16,774 nucleotides of DNA. It comes from SIG575 sp045595725. Lineage in GTDB: Bacteria > Bacillota > Clostridia > Oscillospirales > Acutalibacteraceae. Shown piece after piece: positions 1-8,900 of this stretch (position 1 is its first letter; the number at the start of each line of letters is the position of its first letter). The translations under genes were made by a program, and so were the position numbers. The stretch is taken from positions 1-16,774 of the forward strand of contig JAZOAY010000056.1 of NCBI GenBank assembly GCA_045595725.1, in the 5' to 3' direction. A model generated the notes under the pieces. It worked only from the letters and a program-made list of their open reading frames with translations, had not been told where the DNA came from and searched no databases.

Positions 1-2163
1 GAGAGCAAGAGCGGGAATACTGTCTGTTACAAGGTTGATGAAAAGAAGGTGAACAGGCTTAAGGATTGTGAAGCCCATAATTGTTGCGGTAAAGATTGAG
101 AGAACCTCTGAAAGGTTTGAACCGAGAAGGAACTGAATTGCTTTTCTGATGTTATCATAAATTCTTCTGCCTTCTGAAACTGCAGAAACGATTGTTGCAA
201 AGTTATCGTCAGCAAGAACCATGTCGGCAACGTTCTTTGTAACGTCAGTACCTGTAATACCCATACCAACACCGATGTCAGCACTCTTGATTGAGGGAGC
301 ATCATTAACACCGTCACCTGTCATTGCAGTAATCATGCCTTTTGCACGCCATGCATTGACGATTCTTGTTTTGTGTTCAGGCTGAACACGTGCATAAACT
401 CTGAATTCTGTAACTCTCTCAGCAAAATCTTCATCGCTGATTTCGTCAAGCTGAGCACCTGTAATAGCAGCAGAGTCATCTTCGATAATACCAAGCTGAA
501 TTGCAATAGCAACAGCAGTATCTTTATGGTCACCTGTAATCATGATAGGTGTGATACCTGCTGAACGACATTCTTCAATAGCTGCCTTAACTTCAGGACG
601 GGCAGGGTCAATCATACCGGTAAGACCTATGAATACGAGGTCATTTTCAAGGTCTGCGGGTTCAAACGATGCAGGAGCTGAGTCATATTTTTTGTATGAG
701 CATGCAAGAACACGGAGTGCCTTGTCAGCCATACGTTTGTTATCAGCAAGTGCCTTTGCTTTGAGTTCATCTGTGAACTCAACAACTTTACCGTTAACTT
801 CCGCAAACTTACATTTGCCGAGAATAACGTCAGGAGCACCCTTTGTGTACTGAATGATTTCACCGTTAATATTATGAACGGTTGACATCATCTTTCTGCC
901 TGAATCAAAAGGAGCTTCGCCAATTCTTGGAGCAACTTTCACAAGGTCATTTTTGTTGAAACCAAGTGCATTTGCATAGTTAACAAGTGCTGCTTCAGTA
1001 GGTTCACCTGTTACAATGCCATCTTCATCAATTGATGCGTCACAGCAAAGTGCCATTGCTTTTGAAAGAAGTTCTTCATTGTCGCCGTAGTGGTCAACAA
1101 CTGTCATTTTATTCTGTGTAAGTGTACCTGTCTTGTCAGAGCAGATAATCTGCGCACAGCCAAGTGTTTCAACAGCAGTAAGTTTTCTGATGATAGCATT
1201 CTTCTTTGACATGTTTGTAACGCCGATTGAAAGAACAATTGTAACAACTGCTGCAAGACCTTCAGGAATAGCAGCAACTGCAAGTGAAACCGCAACCATG
1301 AAGCTGTCAAGAACAATATCAAATCCGAGATTACCTTTGAAATATGCTGTAACCATCTGGAAAATGAAAAGGAATACGCAAATACCGAGAACAAGGTATG
1401 TGAGGATTTTTGAAAGCTGTGCAAGTTTAATCTGCAAGGGAGTCTGGCTTTCTTCTGCCTGAGCAATCGCATCGGCAATTTTACCCATTTCAGTATCCAT
1501 ACCTGTTGCAACAACTACAGCTTTACCTCTGCCGTAAACTACAGTTGAACCCATGTAAGCCATGTTCTTTCTGTCACCGAGAGGAACTTCGTTGTTATCT
1601 CCACCCATAAGTGTATCAATGATTTTACCAACAGGAACTGATTCACCTGTAAGTGCCGCTTCTTCAATTTTCATACTTGCAGATTCAAAAATTCTGCAGT
1701 CAGCAGGAACTGCGTCCCCTGCTTCAAGAAGAACAACGTCACCAACAACAAGGTCTTCACTTCTTACTGATACAATTTTGCCATCACGAAGAACTTTGGA
1801 TGTCGCGGCAGACATTTCCTGAAGTGCCTCAATAGCAGCTTCAGCTTTACTTTCCTGAATAACACCAAGAACTGTGTTAATTACAACAACCACGAGAATA
1901 ATAACGGTATCTGTAGGGAAACCAAAACCATGTTCAACCCATTCTGTAATTGCTGAAATCACAGCAGCAACAATAAGAATGATAATCATGGGGTCAGAAA
2001 GCTGTTCAAGAACACGCTGTAACATGGTCTTTTTCTTGCCTTCTTTTAACTTGTTCTTACCGTTTGTTTCCAGTCTTTTTTCTGCTTCTGTAGTAGAAAG
2101 ACCGTTTTCTGATGATGAAATATTTTTGAATACTTCACCGATTTCCTGAAGATAATACTTCAT
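1..2163 (-). CDS. P2A-type (SERCA-like) cation-transporting P-type ATPase, 3' end cut by window edge
   Basis: The reading frame opens with ATG at 2163 and runs 721 codons without a stop to base 1, so the last membrane helices and C-terminus lie outside the window (family length is about 870-900 residues). The SD AGGAAGG lies just upstream of the ATG. Visible P-type ATPase landmarks are the actuator motif TGES (172-175), the M4 PEGL motif (300-303), the phosphorylation motif DKTGT with Asp343, a KGAPD nucleotide-binding lysine (441) and the hinge TGDGVND (615-621). The M6 segment NLVTD (710-714) matches the Ca2+-ligand motif of SERCA pumps, and M5 has an N..E pair, so a divalent cation exporter of the Ca2+/Mn2+ type is well supported. 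The yybP-ykoY riboswitch in its leader points to Mn2+ as a physiological substrate. Substrate choice is inference; the family call is firm. Confidence 0.95.
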   Translation of the reverse strand, partial: MKYYLQEIGEVFKNISSSENGLSTTEAEKRLETNGKNKLKEGKKKTMLQRVLEQLSDPMIIILIVAAVISAITEWVEHGFGFPTDTVIILVVVVINTVLGVIQESKAEAAIEALQEMSAATSKVLRDGKIVSVRSEDLVVGDVVLLEAGDAVPADCRIFESASMKIEEAALTGESVPVGKIIDTLMGGDNNEVPLGDRKNMAYMGSTVVYGRGKAVVVATGMDTEMGKIADAIAQAEESQTPLQIKLAQLSKILTYLVLGICVFLFIFQMVTAYFKGNLGFDIVLDSFMVAVSLAVAAIPEGLAAVVTIVLSIGVTNMSKKNAIIRKLTAVETLGCAQIICSDKTGTLTQNKMTVVDHYGDNEELLSKAMALCCDASIDEDGIVTGEPTEAALVNYANALGFNKNDLVKVAPRIGEAPFDSGRKMMSTVHNINGEIIQYTKGAPDVILGKCKFAEVNGKVVEFTDELKAKALADNKRMADKALRVLACSYKKYDSAPASFEPADLENDLVFIGLTGMIDPARPEVKAAIEECRSAGITPIMITGDHKDTAVAIAIQLGIIEDDSAAITGAQLDEISDEDFAERVTEFRVYARVQPEHKTRIVNAWRAKGMITAMTGDGVNDAPSIKSADIGVGMGITGTDVTKNVADMVLADDNFATIVSAVSEGRRIYDNIRKAIQFLLGSNLSEVLSIFTATIMGFTILKPVHLLFINLVTDSIPALAL

Positions 2164-2209
2164 TTTTTGACCTTCCTTTCATATTTCAGATGTCATAAAA
2201 TATGATATT

Positions 2210-2251
2210 AAAAAAGACCTTTAACAGAGTGAGTGCTCTGTTAAAGGTCTT
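2210..2251 (-). terminator. Rho-independent terminator acting as riboswitch expression platform
   Basis: On the minus strand a perfect 16-bp stem (bases 2236-2251 with 2214-2229, loop 2230-2235) is followed by a run of six T (2215-2210). It lies between the promoter and the ATPase start. Its first arm contains CCTTTAAC, which is also the 3' half of the aptamer P1 helix, so aptamer closure and terminator formation exclude each other. The arrangement predicts read-through when the ligand is bound. Confidence 0.9.
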
Positions 2252-2330
2252 GCTTCCTGAGATAGGTTCATCTGCCAGCTGATACACAGCGATTGTTGAC
2301 AGTGAATTTTCAAAGCTACTCCCCTATAAC
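2240..2330 (-). promoter_or_regulatory. yybP-ykoY (Mn2+-sensing) riboswitch aptamer
   Basis: Read on the minus strand, this leader has the hallmark GGGGAGTAGC (2324-2315) near its 5' end and GGAAGCAAGACCTTT near its 3' end, both conserved in the yybP-ykoY class. P1 can form between GTTATAGG (2330-2323) and CCTTTAAC (2247-2240) with one mismatch. The class is known to bind Mn2+ and commonly controls Mn2+ exporters and P-type ATPases. It sits directly after a promoter and before the P2A ATPase gene. Identification rests on motif recognition by eye; a covariance-model search would settle it. Confidence 0.88.
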
Positions 2331-2337
2331 AAAAAAT

Positions 2338-2366
2338 ATAATACCAAATTTTTGAATAAAAGTCAA
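2338..2366 (-). promoter_or_regulatory. Sigma-A-type promoter of the riboswitch/ATPase unit
   Basis: The minus strand has TTGACT (2366-2361), a 17-nt spacer and TATTAT (2343-2338). Transcription would begin near 2331, at the first base of the aptamer P1 helix, which fits a riboswitch leader. It lies 39 nt beyond the stop codon of sipL, so the ATPase is transcribed independently. Confidence 0.75.
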
Positions 2367-2404
2367 GAATTTCATAATATTTTCACAAACTGTTTATCAG
2401 TATT

Positions 2405-3937
2405 TTACGCACGGGGAATAAGCAACATACATTTTTCTGATATATTATTATCTCTTATATCGTTTTCGGAAATAATTGCATCAACAGTTGTGTTGTATTT
2501 ACGTGCAATATTCCATAATATTTCACCATCCTCTGTAAAATATACGGTGAGAGCCGAACACTTCTTTTCTTTCATTTTTTTGTCACAGGAAATATCGGTA
2601 ATTATTTCTGCTGTATTTCTTTTTGAAATAATAGTATTAAGTCTTACTTCGACACGCAGGTCAATTTTATTCATATCAGCAAGAACAAAACCTATTGCAC
2701 TAACTACTCCGTCAGAATTGCAGATTATATCTTTACAACTACCTTCGATATTTTTGCTCTTTTCAAAGGTAATCGTTCTTTCTGCATAAAACGGCTGACC
2801 GGAATCATCTTTTCCGAGAATCGAGACATTTGTGCTGCCAATTATTTTTAATTCATCTCCAACACAGGAATATGTTGTAACAACATCATCACACCATACA
2901 TTTATAACTTCACTGATTGATGTATTTGAAAATTCTTCTGTCTTCTTCACCATTATCAGATCATCGGTTTTATTGAAAATTTTATCAAAAGTAATTAGTT
3001 TCTTTTCGCTGTTAACATTATAGAGTGTCGAATAGCAATCAGAAGGAAGCGGTACGTCAACTTTTTTATCGGCTTTGATAACAGCACAGATATTGACATT
3101 AACATCAAGAAGTTTTTTTTCACCTGACGAATTTGATTTCGGTAAAATGTTCACAGAGGATACTGATGTTCTGACTGAGTAGTCTGAATTTTCATCAATA
3201 CCATCAAGCTCAATTATCTGACTGACGGGCAACGAATTTTCAAAAAATTCATAACCGCCTTCTTTAGTATCAACACAATATAGAACAGATACAGAAACTT
3301 CACCTTTCAAGAGAAGTTTATTGGCAATGACTTTTACTTCCGTAATAATCGGAACCGCTTTTTGTCTAATAATCTGTCTGATCGGAGATTTTGATTTTGA
3401 AATCTCCATGACTTCATTCAGAGTAAATGTTTTAACTGTGTGACCGATAAAATCAGAGGCAGAATTAAAGTTTTTTAACAACTGAATACCGCAGTTTTCT
3501 GCATCTGTCATTACTTCAATTTCTTTTTTTACAGTCACGGAAACTGAAACTGCCACAGATGCGTGAATATCAATTCTTCTTTGTGAGACTGCACGAGTGT
3601 TAGCATATGCAGTTTTCATCCGCACTTCAAGTACTGGATTGTCAAATTGCTTTCCTGTTTCAATATTTTTAGAAAAAGGAAAAGTTTTGTCATAGCAAAA
3701 AATATTATTACTGTCATCAACATAAACAACCTGAACAAGTGCATTTGCATCAATTGTTACCCTATCACCAACACATTGTTCCGAAATTATGCAAGGTGTC
3801 ACCATACATTTTAAAATACGTTTAATATCGGGACAATAGTCAGGCAAAGTAATATCTCCGTCAACAGACTGTTCTGAAGTATTTTCAAACATAAGTTCGG
3901 AAATTCTGAAAATATTTTTTTTAAGTTTCAGTTCCAT
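2405..3937 (-). CDS. sipL: SipL-like DUF3794/LysM spore morphogenesis protein
   Basis: A 510-residue protein with no signal peptide. The N-terminal and central parts are repeated beta-rich DUF3794-type segments, including a start of the form ...VDGDITLPDYCPDIKRIL that is typical of the family. The last 50 residues (461-510) form a LysM domain. This layout and length match SipL of Clostridioides difficile, a mother-cell protein that binds SpoIVA through its LysM domain and is needed for coat localisation around the forespore. AAAGGAG lies 9 nt before the ATG. The gene is just downstream of the amidase and sigK, consistent with a sporulation block. Orthology to sipL rather than a DUF3794 paralogue is inferred from architecture and context. 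Confidence 0.85.
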   Translation of the reverse strand: MELKLKKNIFRISELMFENTSEQSVDGDITLPDYCPDIKRILKCMVTPCIISEQCVGDRVTIDANALVQVVYVDDSNNIFCYDKTFPFSKNIETGKQFDNPVLEVRMKTAYANTRAVSQRRIDIHASVAVSVSVTVKKEIEVMTDAENCGIQLLKNFNSASDFIGHTVKTFTLNEVMEISKSKSPIRQIIRQKAVPIITEVKVIANKLLLKGEVSVSVLYCVDTKEGGYEFFENSLPVSQIIELDGIDENSDYSVRTSVSSVNILPKSNSSGEKKLLDVNVNICAVIKADKKVDVPLPSDCYSTLYNVNSEKKLITFDKIFNKTDDLIMVKKTEEFSNTSISEVINVWCDDVVTTYSCVGDELKIIGSTNVSILGKDDSGQPFYAERTITFEKSKNIEGSCKDIICNSDGVVSAIGFVLADMNKIDLRVEVRLNTIISKRNTAEIITDISCDKKMKEKKCSALTVYFTEDGEILWNIARKYNTTVDAIISENDIRDNNISEKCMLLIPRA

Positions 3938-3968
3938 AATTCCAACTCCTTTTATGAATTCTTTATAA

Positions 3969-3997
3969 TGAATATGAAAAAAGTCGGAAAGTTATGA
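3969..3997 (-). promoter_or_regulatory. Possible sigma-E-like promoter of sipL
   Basis: The minus strand shows TCATAAC (3997-3991), a 14-nt spacer and CATATTCA (3976-3969). This resembles the sigma-E pattern (KMATATT-N14-CATACAAT) with several mismatches in each box. SipL is a sigma-E gene in C. difficile, so the position makes sense, but the match is weak and no TSS evidence is available. Confidence 0.35.
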
Positions 3998-4045
3998 CAA
4001 ACATAATATAAAATTATGAATTTACTCTTTGTCTGTGTAAATCTA

Positions 4046-4573
4046 TTATTTATTCAGATATTCCTTTACTGCATCTGCAATTGTATTACCTATTTCCTCT
4101 AAGTTTTCTTTTAACCACAATTCATCACTCGGATTGTCATGGTACGCTGTTTCTATAAGTACTGCAGGTGCTTTTGTAAACTGCAGTTCTCCTAATTCTG
4201 TAGTGCTTCTTGCATTAACAAGTCTTGGATTTGGATAAATTTTCCGCATGTTTTCTGCAAGAATATCGGCAAATTCTCTTGCTTTTATACTATTAGGATA
4301 GTAATAAACATCCGTACCTTGTAAGCGACCTGCAAGTTGTATTGGCGAAGCATTTGAATGAAGTGCAAGGTGCAAATCAAAATCTCCCAGATTTGATTCT
4401 TCAATTGCATCTGCAAGAGGTGCGTTCGGGTCATTTCTTACAACAGAAATACCATCTCTTTCAAGTTCACGTTGCACTACATCAGCAAGCAAATTCATAT
4501 ATTCTTCTTCGTTACCGCCGGAAAAATACTGATTGAACTCCTGTGTTGACGGACTGAGATAAATTGTTGCCAT
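4046..4573 (-). CDS. Divergent Amidase_3-type N-acetylmuramoyl-L-alanine amidase
   Basis: A 175-residue single-domain protein starting at ATG 4573, chosen because AGGAG lies about 8 nt upstream; the upstream in-frame ATG at 4594 lies inside sigK without an SD. Amidase_3 features seen are an EEE..N segment (22-27), the strand and zinc-ligand region LALHSN (His72) and the catalytic-glutamate region VLIETAYHDNP (Glu141). The usual first zinc motif (DPGHGG) is replaced by LSPSTQ at residues 6-11; I recall this as typical of a clostridial subgroup rather than a private change. There is no signal peptide or wall-binding domain, so it either acts in the mother cell or is released by lysis. The start is 4 nt after the sigK stop, suggesting translational coupling and a role in cortex or mother-cell lysis (inference). 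Confidence 0.8.
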   Translation of the reverse strand: MATIYLSPSTQEFNQYFSGGNEEEYMNLLADVVQRELERDGISVVRNDPNAPLADAIEESNLGDFDLHLALHSNASPIQLAGRLQGTDVYYYPNSIKAREFADILAENMRKIYPNPRLVNARSTTELGELQFTKAPAVLIETAYHDNPSDELWLKENLEEIGNTIADAVKEYLNK

Positions 4574-4577
4574 TAAA

Positions 4578-5285
4578 TCACTCCTGTAAATCATTATTAG
4601 TCACATTGAATTTACTTTTCAGATAATCTATCCCTTTCTTCTCTATTCGAGATACGTAAGAACGGGAAATTTTTAATTTCTTTGCAATTTCACGTTGTGT
4701 AAGCGGTGTTTCGCCATTCAGGCCATATCTCATCATAAGAATATCATATTCCCTGCCCTTTTCCATTTCATTAAGATACTTATATAACTTTTCGCATTTT
4801 ATTTTCAAATCAATATCATCAAAAAGGTTATCTTCACTGCAAATTACATCCATAAGTGTAAGTGCATCACCATCACTGTCAGATTCAATAGGCTCAGACA
4901 TGAAAATTTCCTGTGAAGTTTTCTTTGAAGCTCTGAAATACATTAAAATTTCATTTTCAACACAACGTGCTGCGTACGTAGCAAGCCTAACACCCTTATC
5001 AGCGTCAAAAGAATTTATACCTTTTATCAAACCAATTGTACCAATTGAAATTAAATCTTCCTGGTCGCAGTAATTTGAATAATACTTTTTAATAATGTGA
5101 GCAACAAGACGTAAGTTATGTTCAATTAATTTCTGCTTTGCTTTTTCATCACCTTTTTTCATGTTTTTAAGACATTCTCTTTCATCTGCTGCAGACAGTG
5201 GAGGCGGAAAAGAACTTGTAACATTCAAATGTAATGTAACAAATAACAAATTGCTTAATAATGAATTCAATAACTCCGTAAACAT
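4578..5285 (-). CDS. sigK: RNA polymerase sporulation sigma factor K (pro-sigma-K)
   Basis: A 235-residue sigma-70-family factor of the late sporulation type. The start at 5285 is preferred because GAGGG lies about 8 nt upstream; the longer frame up to 5378 has no SD and runs into the upstream terminator. Residues 1-25 (MFTELLNSLLSNLLF...) are hydrophobic and resemble the pro-sequence of Bacillus sigma-K, followed by FPPPLS as in the mature N-terminus. Region 2 is seen at 55-108 (EHNLRLVAHI, DLISIGTIGLIK, LATYAARCVENEILM). A region-4 helix-turn-helix is at 195-217 (TQREIAKKL...SRSYVSRIEKK). These strings are characteristic of SigK. The gene is uninterrupted, with no skin-like element. A GGACAAA string on the minus strand (5337-5331) resembles a SpoIIID site, but this is weak. 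Confidence 0.92.
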   Translation of the reverse strand: MFTELLNSLLSNLLFVTLHLNVTSSFPPPLSAADERECLKNMKKGDEKAKQKLIEHNLRLVAHIIKKYYSNYCDQEDLISIGTIGLIKGINSFDADKGVRLATYAARCVENEILMYFRASKKTSQEIFMSEPIESDSDGDALTLMDVICSEDNLFDDIDLKIKCEKLYKYLNEMEKGREYDILMMRYGLNGETPLTQREIAKKLKISRSYVSRIEKKGIDYLKSKFNVTNNDLQE

Positions 5286-5352
5286 ATTAATCCCTCTTTC
5301 AAACCTTTGGGATATTATATTCAGTACGGATTTGTCCGTTGCAAGTCCCGAT

Positions 5353-5385
5353 AAAAAAAATAACCTTGGCAAAACCAAGGTTATT
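5353..5385 (-). terminator. Rho-independent terminator ending the car operon
   Basis: An 11-bp perfect stem AATAACCTTGG/CCAAGGTTATT (5385-5375 with 5369-5359 on the minus strand) with a 5-nt loop is followed by a run of eight T (5360-5353). It begins 8 nt past the stop of the coiled-coil gene and separates the car operon from sigK. The hairpin could act only weakly on the plus strand, where the T tract is broken. Confidence 0.92.
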
Positions 5386-5392
5386 TAAAAAA

Positions 5393-5938
5393 TTACATAT
5401 CTTCGAGTCCGTTTGATAAATTAGCAAGACGTTCTGAAATTTCGGAAATTGAAAGTTCAATCTGGTCTGTAAGACTCTTAAAATCACCCGAAACTGTATC
5501 AAGGCAATCTTTAGCTTTGTTAATTTTTTTCTTAGTTGAGATATTGATTGATGCTGTAACTTTGCGTGCATTCTTAATACAAGACTCAGAATAACGTAGC
5601 GAATCCATCATAAGTTTGTTTGCTTTTTCTTCAGCACCTTCAATATCATCAACTTTTGATGCTTTTTCATTAAGTTCAGACAACTCATTGTTGAGTTCTT
5701 CAATTTTCTGATTTGCATCTGAAAGTGAGTTTGTAAGATTTGTATTATCTTCAGAAAGTTTAGTATTAACAGCACGCAATGCTTCATTTTCATCAAGTAA
5801 CTTCTGAACATCTGCTTTTGCTTTCTTTAAAGTTTCCACATTAGCAGCATTGATTTCACAAAGCGATGCAATATATTCCATAACTTCTTTTTTATTAAAA
5901 CCTCGTGTTGAAGTTTTAAAAATAACGTTACCTTCCAT
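5393..5938 (-). CDS. DivIVA-like coiled-coil protein
   Basis: A 181-residue protein. ATG 5938 is preferred over GTG 5944 because AAAGGTG is 7 nt from the ATG but too close to the GTG. The N-terminus (FKTSTRGFNKKEVMEYI) matches the short DivIVA/GpsB N-terminal motif (F..s.RGYn..EV..fl), which in DivIVA binds membrane. Residues 35-95 are a strong coiled coil rich in Glu, Asn, Leu and Lys, and the remainder is also helical. There are no catalytic motifs or TM segments. It starts 21 nt after the carB stop and is the last gene of the car operon. A structural or polar-localisation role is likely from the fold class; why it travels with carAB is unknown. Confidence 0.75.
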   Translation of the reverse strand: MEGNVIFKTSTRGFNKKEVMEYIASLCEINAANVETLKKAKADVQKLLDENEALRAVNTKLSEDNTNLTNSLSDANQKIEELNNELSELNEKASKVDDIEGAEEKANKLMMDSLRYSESCIKNARKVTASINISTKKKINKAKDCLDTVSGDFKSLTDQIELSISEISERLANLSNGLEDM

Positions 5939-5958
5939 ATTCACACACCTTTCGGAGA

Positions 5959-8900
5959 TTAATATTTAATAGTACCGTTGAATATCATTGAAACATTACC
6001 TGAAAGAAGAATTCCGTCATCAGTATAGTTAACGATTAGTTCGCCACCCTTAGTTTTAACAGTAATATCTTCATTCTTTCCGCAAAGACCATTTTCAACA
6101 GCTGCTGCAACTGCTGCACATGCACCTGTACCACTTGAAAGAGTCAAACCATAGTCTGCTTTCCACACTTTGAGTTTAAGTTCACGTTTATTTACAAACT
6201 GAACAAGTTCAGTGTTGATTCCTTTGGGGAATAACTCGTTATTATCAAGCGCATAACCAACCTTTTCAAGATCAAATACATCAACATTATCGCAGAATAC
6301 CACGCAATGAGGACTGTTAAGTGAGAAACAGTTAATTTTAAGATCTTTTCCTGCACAACTGATAGAATAATCTTTAAGAATTTCGGAACTTTCAGCAGGA
6401 ATTGTTTCAGGTGTCCAATCAGGTTTACCCATATTTACTGTTACAGAACGAACTTCATCGTTAAGAATGTGAACATTAACCTTTCTGACATCCTGTGAAG
6501 TTTCAATTTTAAAGGATGATTTTTTAATCATGCCTCTGTCATAAAGATATTTTGCAACACAATGTATACAGTTACCGTAAAGGTCAGATTCTTTACCGTT
6601 AGAACCAAAAACTCTCATTTTAGCATCTGCTTTTGAAGATCTTTCAACAAGAACAAGACCATTCGCACCAATACCGTAGTTTCTGTCTACAAGGCTGATT
6701 GTAAGAGATTCCGGACATGAAATATCGTTCTTGAAATTATTGAGAATGATAAAGTCATTACCGCAACCTTGCATCTTATAGAAATCTAAAGGCTCTTTTT
6801 CAAGACGCATATTGTTGATATCAACAAGTTCGGTATTATAAAGGTTATAACGGCTTGCGATTGTATCAACAAGAGCATTTGCTGTATCCATTGAAGTAAT
6901 ACATGTAACAGAAAGCTGAATTGCTCTGCGGTTAATACGGATATAATCTTCAATTGTATTTTTCTTGCCTACACCTGTGTAAATTATATAGTCAAGTTTT
7001 CCGTCTTCAAGTAACTGCATTACTTCATCATTTTCATCATCATGAAGTTTCTTTACAACATGCACTTTAATGCCAAGCTGTTCAATAAGTTCAGCAGTTG
7101 ATTTTGTAGCGTAAATCTTAACACCAAAGTCATTGAATTTTCTTGCAAGTTCCTGAACCTCGGGTTTATCATTATCGCTGACTGAAAGAAGTACGCCGCC
7201 ACTCTTTTTGCTGTAATCGTGAAGTCTGAATCCTGCACTTGTAAGTGCTTTGTAAAGTGCTTCCTCAAGGTTTTCACCAAGACCGAGAACTTCACCTGTA
7301 GACTTCATTTCAGGTCCGAGAGATGAGTTAACATCTGAAAGTTTTTCAAATGAGAAAACAGGTGCTTTAACCGCAAAATACGGAGGAGTCTTATAAAGAC
7401 CTGTGCCGTAACCGAGAGATTTAAGTGACTGACCTACCATGATTTTTGTTGCAAGCTCAACCATGGGAACACCTGTAACTTTGCTGATGTAAGGAATAGT
7501 TCTTGATGCTCTGGGATTAACCTCAATAACATAAAGCTCATTTCTGTAAATAAGGTACTGAATGTTAACAAGACCTTTTGTACCAAGTTCAAGAGTAAGC
7601 TTTTCTGAACAATCTATAAGTGTCTCCAGCATCTTATCATTAAGATTATACGGAGGATAAACAGCAATTGAGTCACCGCTGTGAACACCTGCACGTTCAA
7701 TGTGCTGCATAACACCGGGAATAAGAACATCTTTGCCGTCAGAAATAACGTCAACTTCAAGTTCAGCACCCATCATGTATTTATCAACAAGAACAGGGTT
7801 TTCAATTTTCTGTTCAAGAATAATCTGCATGTACTGTCTGATGTCATCAGGAGTATAGCAAATCTGCATATTCTGACCACCGATAACGTAAGAAGGTCTG
7901 AGAAGAACAGGATATTCAAGTTCATCTGCTGCTTTGAGCGCGTCATCTGTGTTCATAATTGTTCTTCCCTGAGGACGTCTGATGCCGAATTTTTCAAGAA
8001 GAGCATCAAATTTTTCTCTGTCTTCTGCAATATCAATACCCTGTGCAGATGTGCCGAGAATCTGAATTCCCTGTTCGTCAAGGAATTTTGTAAGTTTAAT
8101 TGCAGTCTGACCGCCGAATGCAACAACAACACCAATGGGCTTTTCAACCTCAATAACGTTCATTACATCTTCTTCGGTAAGGGGTTCAAAGTAAAGTCTG
8201 TCAGCCGTATCAAAGTCCGTTGAAACTGTTTCAGGGTTGTTATTGATAATAACAACTTCGTAACCGAGTTCTTTGAGTGACCATACACAGTGAACTGATG
8301 AATAGTCAAACTCGATACCCTGACCAATTCTGATAGGACCAGAACCGAGAACCATTATTACATCTTTACCACTTCTCTTGAATGCACGGCTTTCGCAATG
8401 ATTATCAAATGTTGAGTAGAAATAGGGTGTTTCAGCTTTGAATTCAGCAGCACAAGTATCAACCATCTTGTAAACTGACTTTTTACTTTCCATTATGTTG
8501 ACACCTGAAATGCGTTCAATAGCAGCATCTGTATAACCAAGCTTCTTACCTTTCTCATAGTAATCGTCGGTAAGTTCACCGCTTTCGAGCATAAGTTCAT
8601 AATCGGCAAGATTTTTAAGTTTATAAAGGAACCATTCATCAATTCTTGTGATTTCATGGATTTTGTCAACGCTGAAGCCGTTCTTGAGTGCTTTGAAAAT
8701 TGTGAACATTCTCATATCGTCCATGTCATGAAGTTTTGCTTCAATATCAGTTACATCATCAAGACGTTTCGTATTGAGAGTATCCATTGAAATTTCTGCA
8801 CCACGGACAGCTTTCATAATAGCCATTTCGAATGAAGTACCGATTGACATAACTTCACCGGTTGCTTTCATCTGAGTACCGAGTGTTCTGCTTGAGTTAA

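Noticed and set aside
2352..2789. 145-codon plus-strand ORF opposite sipL and the ATPase promoter
   Set aside because: It overlaps a well-supported minus-strand gene and shows no motif or SD.
5959..6820. dapF as a separate gene following carB
   Set aside because: No stop between the two domains, and no SD before the in-frame methionines at the start of the DapF domain.
7681..8223. 180-codon plus-strand ORF inside carB
   Set aside because: It lies wholly opposite carB, is Cys/Asn/Phe-rich with no recognisable motif, and has no credible SD; the carB frame is certain.
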